Both the position numbers and the translations under genes were made by a program. A DNA stretch of 64,000 nucleotides from Acidimicrobiales bacterium (lineage in GTDB: Bacteria; Actinomycetota; Acidimicrobiia; Acidimicrobiales; Aldehydirespiratoraceae): assembly GCA_029263175.1 (NCBI GenBank), contig JAJCXZ010000035.1, positions 1 to 64,000 of the forward strand, written 5' to 3'. The notes under the pieces are model-generated. The model was not told where the DNA came from, made no database searches, and worked only from the letters and a program-made list of their open reading frames with translations. Positions 1 to 10,496 of the stretch are shown here, piece after piece (the first letter of the stretch is position 1; each line of letters starts with the position of its first letter).

Positions 1-729
1 CCCACCTCCCCCGCTGCCCAGGCGATCAACGCCAGCAAGATCTACGGCTCCGGCGAGACCGAGGTCCGTGCCCTCGATGGCGTCGACGTGAACTTCCCGG
101 TCGGTCAGTTCACCGCCATCATGGGCCCATCCGGGTCGGGCAAGTCGACCCTCATGCATTGCATGGCCGGCCTCGATTCGCTGACCAGCGGCGACGTCCT
201 CATCGGTGACACCACGCTCGGGTCACTCAACGAGCGTGACCTCACCCTGCTGCGCCGCGACAACGTCGGGTTCGTGTTTCAGGCGTTCAACCTCGTCCCA
301 ACGCTCTCCGCCATGGAAAACATCACCCTGCCGATGGACCTCGCCGGCGTCGCTCCCGATCAAGCGTGGGTCGACCAAGTCATCGACACTGTCGGCCTCG
401 CTGATCGCACCAGCCATCGCCCGAATGAACTCTCAGGCGGTCAGCAGCAGCGCGTCGCCGTGAGCCGAGCACTGGCCACCAGGCCGAAGATCATCTTCGC
501 TGACGAACCCACCGGCAACCTCGACTCGGTCACCGGCAACGAGATCCTCTCGTTCATGCGAAGCGCCGTGGACGACTATGGCCAGACCATCGTGATGGTC
601 ACCCACGACCCCAACGCCGCGTCCTACGCCGACCGCGTGGTGTTCCTGGTCGACGGCAAGATCGTCGATGAGATCGACAACCCCGATGCGGACGTCATCT
701 TCGACCATCTGAAGCAGCTCGGGGGCTGA
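1..729 (+). CDS. ABC transporter ATP-binding protein, MacB/LolD type (5' partial)
   Basis: The reading frame is open from base 1, so the true start lies before the window; a GTG at 88 is internal because the sequence before it (frame 1, ...INASKIYGSGETEVRALDGV) is the usual first strand of this family. Walker A GPSGSGKST, Q-loop in FVFQAFNL, signature LSGGQQQRVAVSRAL, Walker B IIFADEPTGNLDS and the switch His in MVTHDP are all present. The EPTGNLDS form is typical of the MacB/LolD/FtsE group, which drives mechanotransmission or lipoprotein/peptide export rather than import. The partner permease follows after three bases, so the two form one exporter. Substrate cannot be read from sequence. 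Confidence 0.93.
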   Translation, partial: PTSPAAQAINASKIYGSGETEVRALDGVDVNFPVGQFTAIMGPSGSGKSTLMHCMAGLDSLTSGDVLIGDTTLGSLNERDLTLLRRDNVGFVFQAFNLVPTLSAMENITLPMDLAGVAPDQAWVDQVIDTVGLADRTSHRPNELSGGQQQRVAVSRALATRPKIIFADEPTGNLDSVTGNEILSFMRSAVDDYGQTIVMVTHDPNAASYADRVVFLVDGKIVDEIDNPDADVIFDHLKQLGG

Positions 730-732
730 TCC

Positions 733-3309
733 GTGCTCAGGCTCACGATCAAGAGTCTTCTCGACAAGAAGATCCGGTTCGCCCTCACCACGCTCGCCGT
801 CGTCGTTGGTGTGACGATGATCGTGGCCGTCTTCACCATGACCGACTCTCTTCGCGACAGTTTCAGCGGGCTGGCCGAGGACATCGCCGAGGGGTCCGAT
901 CTCACCGTTCGTACCGGTCAAACGGTGGGCGAAGAGATCGACCGCGAGCCGGTCCCGGAGTCGCTCGAGTCGGTGATCGCCGCGGTGCCGGGCGTCGCGC
1001 GGGTCGACCCTGGAGTCGCGGCCCTCAACACTGTGATCACCGATGCAGATGGCGAGGCCATCTTGCCATCAGGCCCTCCGACCTTCGGGTTCAGTTGGGC
1101 ACCGTCCCAGTTCTTCATCATCGAGGGACAGGAACCAACCGCCCCTGGCGAGTTCGCCGCCGACGCCACCACCGCCGGTGACAACAACCTGGTGGTCGGC
1201 GAGACCTATTCCATCACCGGCCCGATCTCGCAGCGAGAGTTCACACTGTCCGGAATCTTCAATTTCGGTTCACCCGACAAGCACACCAGTCTCGGCCAGA
1301 CCATGAGTGCGTTCGAGATGGAGACCGCGCAGGAGTTCCTCGGTCTATCCGGCGTGTACTCGAGCATCGGGGTCGTCGTCGACGGCAACGTCCCCACGGT
1401 CCAGAGCGCGATCCAAGATGCGATCGGGCGGGACTTCGAAGTCGTGACCGCCGAGGTCATCGAGACCGAATTCAATGACAACGCCGGCGAGTTCATCGAC
1501 ATTTTCGCCAACGTCTTGCTGTCGTTCGCGTTCATCATCGTCTTCGTCAGCACGTTCATCGTGAACAACACGTTCCAGATCGTGGTCGCACAGCGCATTC
1601 GCGAACTCGGCCTCCTTCGGGCCATTGGTGCAACCGGTCGACAAGTCAGTCGGTCCGTACTCTTCGAAGCGTTGCTCGTGGGAATCTTCAGCACCATCAC
1701 CGGCATCGTTCTCGGCTTCTTCTTCGCCGGTGGCTTGCGTGCCCTCCTCAACGGCCTCGGTTTCGCCTTCCCCACCGGCGATCTCTCGCTCGCTCCCCGC
1801 ACGATCATCTGGGCCGCTGCGGTCGGGATCGGCGTGACATTCGTATCTTCGATCATCCCCGCTCGCCGCGCCCGAACCATCAGCCCGATCGCTGCGATTC
1901 AATCCGACCAGCGTCTCGGCGGTGCGAGTCTGCGACGCCGCCTGATCATCGGCAGCGTCCTCAGCGGGGTGGGCACGTTCCTCCTCGTCATCGGACTGTT
2001 TGTCGCCTCCAGCACCTCGGGCACGCTCACCGCGGTCGCCGTCGGGGCAGTCCTTGTTTTCATCGGGGTCAACACCCTCAGCCCCTCGTTCGCGCGGCCG
2101 GTGGCGTTCTGGCTCGGCAAGCCGTTCGCCCGGTGGTTCGGTATCCCCGGCCAGATTGCGCAGGGAAACGCGGCGCGCAGCCCACGGCGCACGGCATCCA
2201 CTGCCGGCGCGCTGATGATCGGCCTCGCGCTGGTCGGCATGGCCGGCGTGGTGGGGGCGTCGCTCGGGTCGAGTTTCCGCGACACGTTCGACAACTCGGT
2301 CGAGGCGGACTACTTCATCCAGCCTTCCAACGGTGGATTCGACCCATCTGCTGCGTTCTCGGCGGAAGTCGTCGACAAACTCGCCGAGCTTTCCGAGATC
2401 GACACGATTGTGACCTACCGGTTCGCCTTGAGCTCCATCAGCATCGAGGGTTCCACCAAACACATCTTCACGAGCGACTTCGACCTCGTCGAGTCGCACA
2501 TGAATGCCGACATTCAGTCCGGGTCGCTCAGCAATGCCGACGCCGCCACCAGCATCGCGCTGCACATGGATCCGGCCGAAGACCTGGGCGTCGAGGTAGG
2601 CGACACCATCGATGTGACCTTCCCCGACAACGCCACCGAGACCCTCACCGTCGCGGCCATCTATGCCGACTCCACGATCTTCGGGAACTGGATGGTGGAC
2701 AACGTCTTGTGGGATCGCCACTTCGCTCGCAGCGACATCGGTTTCGTGAGTGCCACCATCGCCGGCTTCTCCGATGATCTCCCCGAATCGGAGCAAACGG
2801 CCTTGCTGGAGGCAGTCGGGATTGCGATCGAGCCGATCGAGAAGCAGTACCCGAACATCAAGGCGGAGAATCGGGTCGAGTTCCGCCAGAGCCAGGAGGA
2901 ACAGCTCAACTCGTTCCTCATGGTGATCTTCGTGCTCCTGGCCCTTTCCCTGCTCATTGCTCTGATCGGCATCGCCAACACGTTGGCGTTGTCTGTGTTC
3001 GAACGAACCCGGGAGATCGGGCTCCTCCGAGCGGTCGGCATGAGCCGCCGTCAACTCAAGCGGGCAATCCGTTGGGAGGCCGTGATCATCTCGGTATTCG
3101 GGGCGATTCTGGGCCTCGCCCTTGGTGTGGTCTTCGGTGTGGCTGCGGTGATCGCCATCCCCGACACATTTATCAAGACCGTCTCGGTGCCCTACGGGCA
3201 GCTGATCTCCTTTGTCATCGTCGCTGCGCTGGCCGGTGTCATAGCCGCCATTCTCCCGGCCCGGCGGGCCGCGAAGATGGACGTGCTCGAGGCGATCTCG
3301 CACGAGTAG
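733..3309 (+). CDS. ABC transporter permease with two FtsX domains
   Basis: An 858-residue membrane protein starting at GTG 733, three bases after the ATPase stop. A transmembrane helix at about residues 14-38 precedes an extracytoplasmic MacB-PCD-like region; an FtsX core follows at about 258-380 with the coupling motif RIRELGLLRAIGAT. The pattern then repeats: a second set begins near 485 and ends with a second FtsX core at about 730-850, again with ERTREIGLLRAVGMS. This duplicated architecture is common in actinobacterial exporters of the LolCDE/MacB superfamily that act as a single large permease. Role inferred: export or extraction of a lipid-linked or peptide substrate at the cell envelope. 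Confidence 0.9.
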   Translation: MLRLTIKSLLDKKIRFALTTLAVVVGVTMIVAVFTMTDSLRDSFSGLAEDIAEGSDLTVRTGQTVGEEIDREPVPESLESVIAAVPGVARVDPGVAALNTVITDADGEAILPSGPPTFGFSWAPSQFFIIEGQEPTAPGEFAADATTAGDNNLVVGETYSITGPISQREFTLSGIFNFGSPDKHTSLGQTMSAFEMETAQEFLGLSGVYSSIGVVVDGNVPTVQSAIQDAIGRDFEVVTAEVIETEFNDNAGEFIDIFANVLLSFAFIIVFVSTFIVNNTFQIVVAQRIRELGLLRAIGATGRQVSRSVLFEALLVGIFSTITGIVLGFFFAGGLRALLNGLGFAFPTGDLSLAPRTIIWAAAVGIGVTFVSSIIPARRARTISPIAAIQSDQRLGGASLRRRLIIGSVLSGVGTFLLVIGLFVASSTSGTLTAVAVGAVLVFIGVNTLSPSFARPVAFWLGKPFARWFGIPGQIAQGNAARSPRRTASTAGALMIGLALVGMAGVVGASLGSSFRDTFDNSVEADYFIQPSNGGFDPSAAFSAEVVDKLAELSEIDTIVTYRFALSSISIEGSTKHIFTSDFDLVESHMNADIQSGSLSNADAATSIALHMDPAEDLGVEVGDTIDVTFPDNATETLTVAAIYADSTIFGNWMVDNVLWDRHFARSDIGFVSATIAGFSDDLPESEQTALLEAVGIAIEPIEKQYPNIKAENRVEFRQSQEEQLNSFLMVIFVLLALSLLIALIGIANTLALSVFERTREIGLLRAVGMSRRQLKRAIRWEAVIISVFGAILGLALGVVFGVAAVIAIPDTFIKTVSVPYGQLISFVIVAALAGVIAAILPARRAAKMDVLEAISHE

Positions 3310-3413
3310 GCCACAGGACCCGGGACCATGGTCACCTCTCTCGGTGATGCGCCTCAGTTGACCACGGACAACGCCGATTGGTGAAGTGCTCGCACTGCGG
3401 AAAGGGGCAAACG

Positions 3414-4055
3414 ATGAGCATCGAGACCATCACGGTTCTCCTCGGCGGAGACGTCTCAGCTCCCGCAGCACCTGTCGACGAGCAGAAAGTCGAAGTCGTC
3501 GGCTCGGCGATCACCGGTAGTGAGACTGTCGCCAAAGTGCTGGCTGAACTGCCCGACGTCCTGCTGCTCGATGTCCGCATAGCCGAACCTGACGCTCGCG
3601 CCGTCTGTCGACGAGTCCGCGAGTGGGCACCGGCCACGAGGGTCCTCGTGGTTTGCGAACTCGATGATGAGTCGGCCTACACCACCGTCGTCGCAGGGGC
3701 GTGTGGCGCAGTCATCGGCGGATTGACTTCGGCGGATCTCCTCGCCGCCATCACATCAGTGGCGAACGGTGAAACCGTTCTTCAGTCACGGATGGCATCA
3801 CGGCTGCTCCACGACCTCGACTCGTGGGCCGAGCGATCTGCTGATCCGCTGTACCCCCCGCCCACGCTGACAGCAACCGAGCGCGAGGTCCTGGCCGCCC
3901 TGGGTGCCGGCCACTCGTCGGCGACCATCGCGGCGAGTTACTCGGTCACGTCTCACCTGGTGAACCTGCACGCCGGCTACGCCGTCGCCAAGCTGCACCG
4001 TTACGTGCTCGGCGCCGAGCGAATCGCCGCACAGGGCCGTGAGCACTCCGGCTGA
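3414..4055 (+). CDS. Orphan LuxR-type regulator with degenerate receiver domain
   Basis: 213 residues from ATG 3414, chosen over TTG 3378 because an AAAGGGG ribosome-binding site sits 6 bases before it. Residues 1-115 resemble a response-regulator receiver: DVLLLDVR carries the phospho-acceptor Asp, but the N-terminal acidic pair is missing (TITVLLGGDV) and the conserved Thr/Ser strand reads VLVVCEL. The C-terminus (about 155-200) is a LuxR/NarL helix-turn-helix, LTATEREVLAALGAGHSSATIA. No histidine kinase is adjacent. It may bind DNA without ordinary phosphorelay control. Its 3' end overlaps the convergent nei-like gene by 55 bases. Confidence 0.75.
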   Translation: MSIETITVLLGGDVSAPAAPVDEQKVEVVGSAITGSETVAKVLAELPDVLLLDVRIAEPDARAVCRRVREWAPATRVLVVCELDDESAYTTVVAGACGAVIGGLTSADLLAAITSVANGETVLQSRMASRLLHDLDSWAERSADPLYPPPTLTATEREVLAALGAGHSSATIAASYSVTSHLVNLHAGYAVAKLHRYVLGAERIAAQGREHSG

Positions 4056-4807
4056 CACGTCGGGCACCAAAACGTCATACGACCCTGAACCCCGTGGGTT
4101 CGAACGCGGATTCGATCGAGGCACTTCCGGCAACCTTGGCCGGCGCGGTCGTACACGGCGACACCATCACCGTGAGTCTCGCGCCGCCAACGCCCGAGAT
4201 TCTGCTGAAGCAGCCGCGACGCTGTTTGATAAAGGGTGTGACGCACATCAGCGTCGACCGCCGCGGCCAGGGTGAACGGGCTGAGTCCGCAGGCAAAGAG
4301 GGTCTCGCACTTGTAGACGTTGCCGATCCCTGCGGCAATGCGCTGATCGAGCAGCACGTCGGCGATTTCGAGCCCGGGATCGACGGCAAGGGACCGGGCC
4401 ACGCACTCGCCGATCTCAACCGTCGGGTCACAGAGATCGGGACCGAGATGATCGAGCCGCCCATCCCCGACCACGCCGACCTCCACGACGGGAGCGGCAA
4501 AGCACACGGCCACCGCACTCGCCGTCTCGAGCACTGCTCGGGCCAGATGTTGAGGCTTTCGCCACCGTTGGCCCGTCTCGTAGAGATCCCAGCTTCCGGT
4601 CATCCGGAGGTGGGTCCGAAGCACGAGGCCACGTTCGACCTCGATCTCCAGAAACTTGCCGCGACTCTCGACCGCTGAGACCAGATCCCCGACCCGCAGG
4701 CGGTACATGCCACGCGCTCGTGGTACGGCCACCCTCGTCAATTCGCGATCGATCAGGGCGGGACGCAGGAGCTCGGCAATATTGTGAAGGCTGTCGCCCT
4801 CCGGCAT
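4001..4807 (-). CDS. Fpg/Nei family DNA glycosylase (Nei2-like)
   Basis: 268 residues beginning MPEGDS, so after Met removal the N-terminal Pro is the catalytic nucleophile and Glu the acid of the Fpg/Nei family; SRGKFLEIE carries the conserved Lys. The helix-two-turn-helix region is LLDQRIAAGIGNVYKCETLFACGLSP (about 160-186) and a C-terminal zinc finger is formed by CRKC and CPTC with the DNA-contacting Arg in GRMTFW between them. The family removes oxidised pyrimidines in base-excision repair; the MPEGD start favours Nei over Fpg. It is the last gene of the leftward run guaB-esterase-nei, one base after the esterase stop. Confidence 0.9.
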   Translation of the reverse strand: MPEGDSLHNIAELLRPALIDRELTRVAVPRARGMYRLRVGDLVSAVESRGKFLEIEVERGLVLRTHLRMTGSWDLYETGQRWRKPQHLARAVLETASAVAVCFAAPVVEVGVVGDGRLDHLGPDLCDPTVEIGECVARSLAVDPGLEIADVLLDQRIAAGIGNVYKCETLFACGLSPFTLAAAVDADVRHTLYQTASRLLQQNLGRWRRETHGDGVAVYDRAGQGCRKCLDRIRVRTHGVQGRMTFWCPTCQPECSRPCAAIRSAPST

Positions 4808-4808
4808 G

Positions 4809-7330
<2,522 letters not shown>

Positions 7331-7338
7331 TCAAGAAC

Positions 7339-7920
7339 ATGTTCCGTTGGTCTCTACGCGGCATCGCGCTCGTGGCATTTGTTGTCGCTGGATGCAGCGC
7401 GCCTCAGCGGACGGACCACTGGACGGTCGAACGACACGTGCCGGACGAAGTGGTCGCCAGTCCGAGCAGCACGATCTGCAACGACATCAGCGGCCTTGCT
7501 CTGGGCCGGTTCGCGGCCGACACCGACATCGGCCCGGCGCTCGGTGAGTTGTCGCGTATCGCCGCCCTGGTCGGCGCGTCCGAGGCCCTCCCCCATCTGA
7601 CCACGGCCCACGCCGCGGTCGAAGCCGGCGATAGCCCCGCACTTGCGTTGGGGCAGGCCGCGGCCGCGATCGACGCCGCGAGCTTCAGTGAGTGCGAGAT
7701 TCCGGTCTTCACCGCACTGTATCTCTCGACGTCGTTCTCGTCATGCCACGGGCGCGTCGCCCTACCGGTTGCCGGATTGGCACCCGCAACCACGGGCTGT
7801 GACCCGACCGCATCGGCCCTCTTTCTGCCGTGCTTCGATCCCGCTGCCGGCTACGCGCCGACCGACTGCCTGACCGGAGAACCGGTGCGCCTCGTGGATG
7901 CGGACTGGGTGAGCGTCTAG
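7339..7920 (+). CDS. Small secreted lipoprotein of unknown function
   Basis: 193 residues. The N-terminus is a lipoprotein signal peptide: basic start (MFRWSLR), hydrophobic core and lipobox VVAGC with the acylated Cys at about residue 19. The mature part is rich in Ala/Asp with six further cysteines in the second half (SECEIP, SCHGR, TGCD, PCFDP, TDCL), suggesting disulfides outside the membrane. I do not recognise a family. It is divergent from guaB; its stop codon overlaps a stop on the opposite strand (CTAG), which hints that a gene once ended there from the right. Confidence 0.75.
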   Translation: MFRWSLRGIALVAFVVAGCSAPQRTDHWTVERHVPDEVVASPSSTICNDISGLALGRFAADTDIGPALGELSRIAALVGASEALPHLTTAHAAVEAGDSPALALGQAAAAIDAASFSECEIPVFTALYLSTSFSSCHGRVALPVAGLAPATTGCDPTASALFLPCFDPAAGYAPTDCLTGEPVRLVDADWVSV

Positions 7921-8030
7921 AGCATCCGCTCGATGGCATCAGCCGCTAGTTGAGCCGGTGTCGATTCGCCATCGAGGCGCAGATGGTACTCCGAAAAAGG
8001 CCTTTGGCGACGTCTCAGTATCGCTCTGTG
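7917..8030 (-). pseudogene. Possible truncated 3' remnant of a P-loop kinase-like gene
   Basis: On the minus strand the last roughly 30 codons read RPFSEYHLRLDGESTPAQ followed by LAADAIERML and a stop. This looks like the C-terminal helix of an APS-kinase/shikimate-kinase-like P-loop protein (pattern: hydrophobic-LD...SPEE-A..I...L). Upstream of about 8030 the frame loses any protein-like character. The stop shares CTAG with the convergent lipoprotein gene, a normal arrangement for a real gene end. I infer a gene truncated when the glycan island arrived; the match is short, so this is tentative. Confidence 0.3.
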
Positions 8031-8208
8031 GATAGGCCCTACGAAGAAGTAGCGAAGTAGCGGGGACCCGTGAGGTACTCGCCGCAGTGGAGCACCCCTG
8101 AGTACGACACGATCCGTCGGTCTGTTGTGGTTGGACTCTCTCCGATACACGCGAGCCCAACCCCTCGCCGATAACATTCCACCGCGCCGCGCACGACCGG
8201 GAGACCAT
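8031..8208. other. Intergenic island boundary with short repeats
   Basis: About 180 bases with no protein-like frame. It holds a perfect 8-base tandem repeat GAAGTAGC at 8046-8061, a GTACTC/GAGTAC inverted pair (8075-8080 and 8100-8105), and a TAACAT hexamer at 8172-8177 about 30 bases before the ACP start that may be its -10 box. It is the left edge of the surface-glycan island. Confidence 0.4.
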
Positions 8209-8472
8209 ATGGACATTCGAGCGATCGTTTTGGAAGAGCTCCTTGTGCTCTTCGAAGAAGATGACCTAGCGGCGCCCGAGTTCGAAGACGACACATTGCT
8301 GCTTGAGACGGATCTCGACAGTCTCGGATTCGCTGTGCTCGTCACACGTCTCGAAGAGCGTTTGGGCTACGACCCCTTCTCGTTGATGGACGAGCCGATC
8401 TACCCGGCGACGTTCAAGGAGTTTGTCGATATCTACGGCCAGTTCGCGTCGGAAGCACGGCCTTCGACATGA
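8209..8472 (+). CDS. Acyl carrier protein
   Basis: 87 residues, strongly acidic, with the phosphopantetheine attachment serine in LETDLDSLGFAVLVTRLEE (about residue 41) and the three-helix length of a discrete ACP. ATG 8209 is used because the ACP fold starts there and a GGGAGA site precedes it. The family carries acyl or aminoacyl groups as thioesters. The stop overlaps the start of the adjacent ligase by four bases (ATGA), and a ketoreductase follows with the same overlap, so this is a dedicated ACP for the trio rather than the housekeeping fatty-acid ACP. Confidence 0.88.
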   Translation: MDIRAIVLEELLVLFEEDDLAAPEFEDDTLLLETDLDSLGFAVLVTRLEERLGYDPFSLMDEPIYPATFKEFVDIYGQFASEARPST

Positions 8473-9698
8473 GCCCGAGCGAACGATCGCTCTCCGCGGC
8501 TGTTCGATCAATCGACTACGAGCTCACCGGCGACGAACTCAGGTCCGATCGGCTCGGCCTCCGCAGCCAGGTGCCTCGAGGCGGGGTTGCGGCGTTGTCG
8601 ACCAACGACGCCGCCGTTGTAGCCGCCGCGCTGACATCGCTCGATGGCTGGGCCTCCGAGGTGCGGCTCATCCCCCCTTGCGCAGAGCTTCCGGCGCAGG
8701 TTGTCGATGTCGCGACAATCGCCCCAAGGCCGGACGGACCAAAGGTCCAGAGCGATCCCTTGCCGGACGCGACTCGATGGGTTCTCTACACCTCAGGAAC
8801 CACAGGGGTGCCAAAGTCCGTCTCGCATACCCTCCAATCCCTGACCCGAACGGTCGTTGCCGGGAAGCGAGGGGCATTCGTGTGGGGCTTGCTCTACGAC
8901 CCAAACCGGATGGCCGGGCTTCAGGTCCTGCTGCAGGCCATCCATAGTGAAGCGACCGTGATCGCCCCGGCTCTAAGCGAACCGTTGAATGCTCGAGTGC
9001 GCGCACTTCTTGAAGCCGGGGTGAACGCGTTGTCCGCCACACCGTCATTGTGGCGCCAGATCCTCCAGCTGCCGGTGACGCACGAGTGGAACCTTCAGCA
9101 GATCACCCTCGGCGGTGAGATCGCCGATCAGCGAGTGCTGGATGCGCTCGCCGGTCGATTCCCCGCCGCTCGGATCGTCCACGTGTTTGCGTCGACTGAG
9201 ACCGGAGCGGCCTTCAGTGTGAAGGACGGCCGCGCCGGCTTCCCTGTCGAGTACCTGGATGACCCGCCCCGCGGCGTCCGACTGGAAATCCGAGAGGGCA
9301 TCCTGCACGTGTACAGCCCCGGGGTCAGCACGGCAGGAAGCGACGGGTTTGCCTCGACCGGAGACATCGTCGAGGTCGTCGACGACCGGGTCATGTTCAA
9401 TGGCAGGTCCAGCGGAGTCGTGAATGTGGGAGGTTCCAACGTCTGGCCGGAGGCCGTAGAGACGATCTTGCGAGAGCATCCTGATGTCGTCGAAGCAGTC
9501 GTTTCGGCGAAACCCAATCCGATGATGGGCAATGTGCTCGTCGCTCAGGTAACGCTCATCGAGGGTACCGACACCACGGGGATCGCCAAGCAACTACGCC
9601 GCTGGGTCCGCGATCGGGCCTCCGGATCCCACGTTCCGGCGTCGGTGGCAGTCGTAGACGAACTCCAGGTTTCAGCGACCGGAAAGGTGCAGCGATGA
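8469..9698 (+). CDS. AMP-forming acyl-ACP/CoA ligase (ANL superfamily), short form
   Basis: 409 residues, shorter than the usual 500-550. The phosphate loop LYTSGTTGVPKSVSH is at about residue 107; later ANL motifs include FASTETGAAF, STGDIVEVVDDRVMFNGRSSG (hinge region) and a C-terminal SATGKVQR with the catalytic Lys. The N-terminal subdomain is trimmed. The family activates a carboxylic acid as the adenylate and loads it on a phosphopantetheine thiol. Four-base overlaps with the ACP before it and the SDR after it imply it charges that ACP. The acid is unknown. Confidence 0.85.
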   Translation: MSPSERSLSAAVRSIDYELTGDELRSDRLGLRSQVPRGGVAALSTNDAAVVAAALTSLDGWASEVRLIPPCAELPAQVVDVATIAPRPDGPKVQSDPLPDATRWVLYTSGTTGVPKSVSHTLQSLTRTVVAGKRGAFVWGLLYDPNRMAGLQVLLQAIHSEATVIAPALSEPLNARVRALLEAGVNALSATPSLWRQILQLPVTHEWNLQQITLGGEIADQRVLDALAGRFPAARIVHVFASTETGAAFSVKDGRAGFPVEYLDDPPRGVRLEIREGILHVYSPGVSTAGSDGFASTGDIVEVVDDRVMFNGRSSGVVNVGGSNVWPEAVETILREHPDVVEAVVSAKPNPMMGNVLVAQVTLIEGTDTTGIAKQLRRWVRDRASGSHVPASVAVVDELQVSATGKVQR

Positions 9699-10417
9699 CC
9701 GCGGGGGAACGCGACCTCGTGGTCGTGACCGGCACGTCGGGGGGTCTCGGCGGCGCGATCGCGGCTCGCTCAATCGCCGACGGTTTCCGCGTTGTGGGCA
9801 TCGCTAGACGGGACGTGTCCGCAGCTGATATCGGCGACGGCTATGAGCACATCCAATACGACCTCGGCGACATCGACGGGCTCGGCGGATTGGTGGGCGA
9901 AATCGCCGAGCAGTTCGGCAAGCCCTATGCGCTCGTCAACAACGCAGCGATCGGCACTGACGGCCTTCTCCCCACGATGCATAACGCCGACATCGAGGAG
10001 GTCGTTCGGGTGAACGTGACCTCTCCTATGGTCCTGACGAAATATGTGGTCCGACACATGCTGGCGGCTCGCCGCGGTCGAATCATCAACATCTCATCGA
10101 TCGTCGCACGAACCGGGTATCGCGGGCTCGCCGCCTATGGCGCAACCAAGGCAGCCGTCGAGGGCTTCACGCGCTCTCTGGCACGCGACGTCGGTCCCCG
10201 AAAGATCACCGTCAACGCGGTGGCTCCTGGATTCCTCGCCACTGAGATGACGTCTGGCCTCGGTGACACGAACCTCAAGCGCATCCAGAACCGATCGGCG
10301 TTGGGGCGGTTTGCAGAGGTCGACGAGGTTGCCGGGTCCGTTGCGTACCTGCTCTCCACGTCCGCGGCAGGCGTGACAGGCACGGTGCTCACTGTGGACG
10401 GTGGCTCAACCGCATGA
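9695..10417 (+). CDS. SDR oxidoreductase, FabG-like 3-oxoacyl-ACP reductase
   Basis: 240 residues, classical SDR. NAD(P)-binding GTSGGLGGAIA at about residue 10, NNAAIG, catalytic Ser in INISSIVA and Tyr/Lys in YGATK, then the C-terminal LLSTSAAGVTGTVLTVDGG typical of FabG. Translationally coupled (ATGA) to the ligase and thus to the ACP. Inference: it reduces a 3-oxoacyl group held on the ACP, giving a 3-hydroxyacyl donor for decorating a sugar; a sugar ketone is an alternative substrate. Confidence 0.85.
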   Translation: MTAGERDLVVVTGTSGGLGGAIAARSIADGFRVVGIARRDVSAADIGDGYEHIQYDLGDIDGLGGLVGEIAEQFGKPYALVNNAAIGTDGLLPTMHNADIEEVVRVNVTSPMVLTKYVVRHMLAARRGRIINISSIVARTGYRGLAAYGATKAAVEGFTRSLARDVGPRKITVNAVAPGFLATEMTSGLGDTNLKRIQNRSALGRFAEVDEVAGSVAYLLSTSAAGVTGTVLTVDGGSTA

Positions 10418-10485
10418 TCCAGTCACCCGTTGGAACAAATAGTGGAGCCCGTCCGGACGTCGTCCTCCAAGCGGGACCTCGACGT

Positions 10486-10491
10486 TACCAT
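10486..10491 (+). promoter_or_regulatory. Predicted -10 box of the wzm-wzt exporter genes
   Basis: TACCAT, five bases before GTG 10497, in a 79-base gap after the SDR gene; suggests a separate leaderless transcript for the exporter. Confidence 0.35.
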
Positions 10492-10496
10492 CTGTC

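Noticed and set aside
1345-3303. Open frame of 652 codons on the minus strand opposite the FtsX permease
   Set aside because: Composition is antisense-like (Arg/Asp/Gly/His) and the permease on the plus strand has clear domains.
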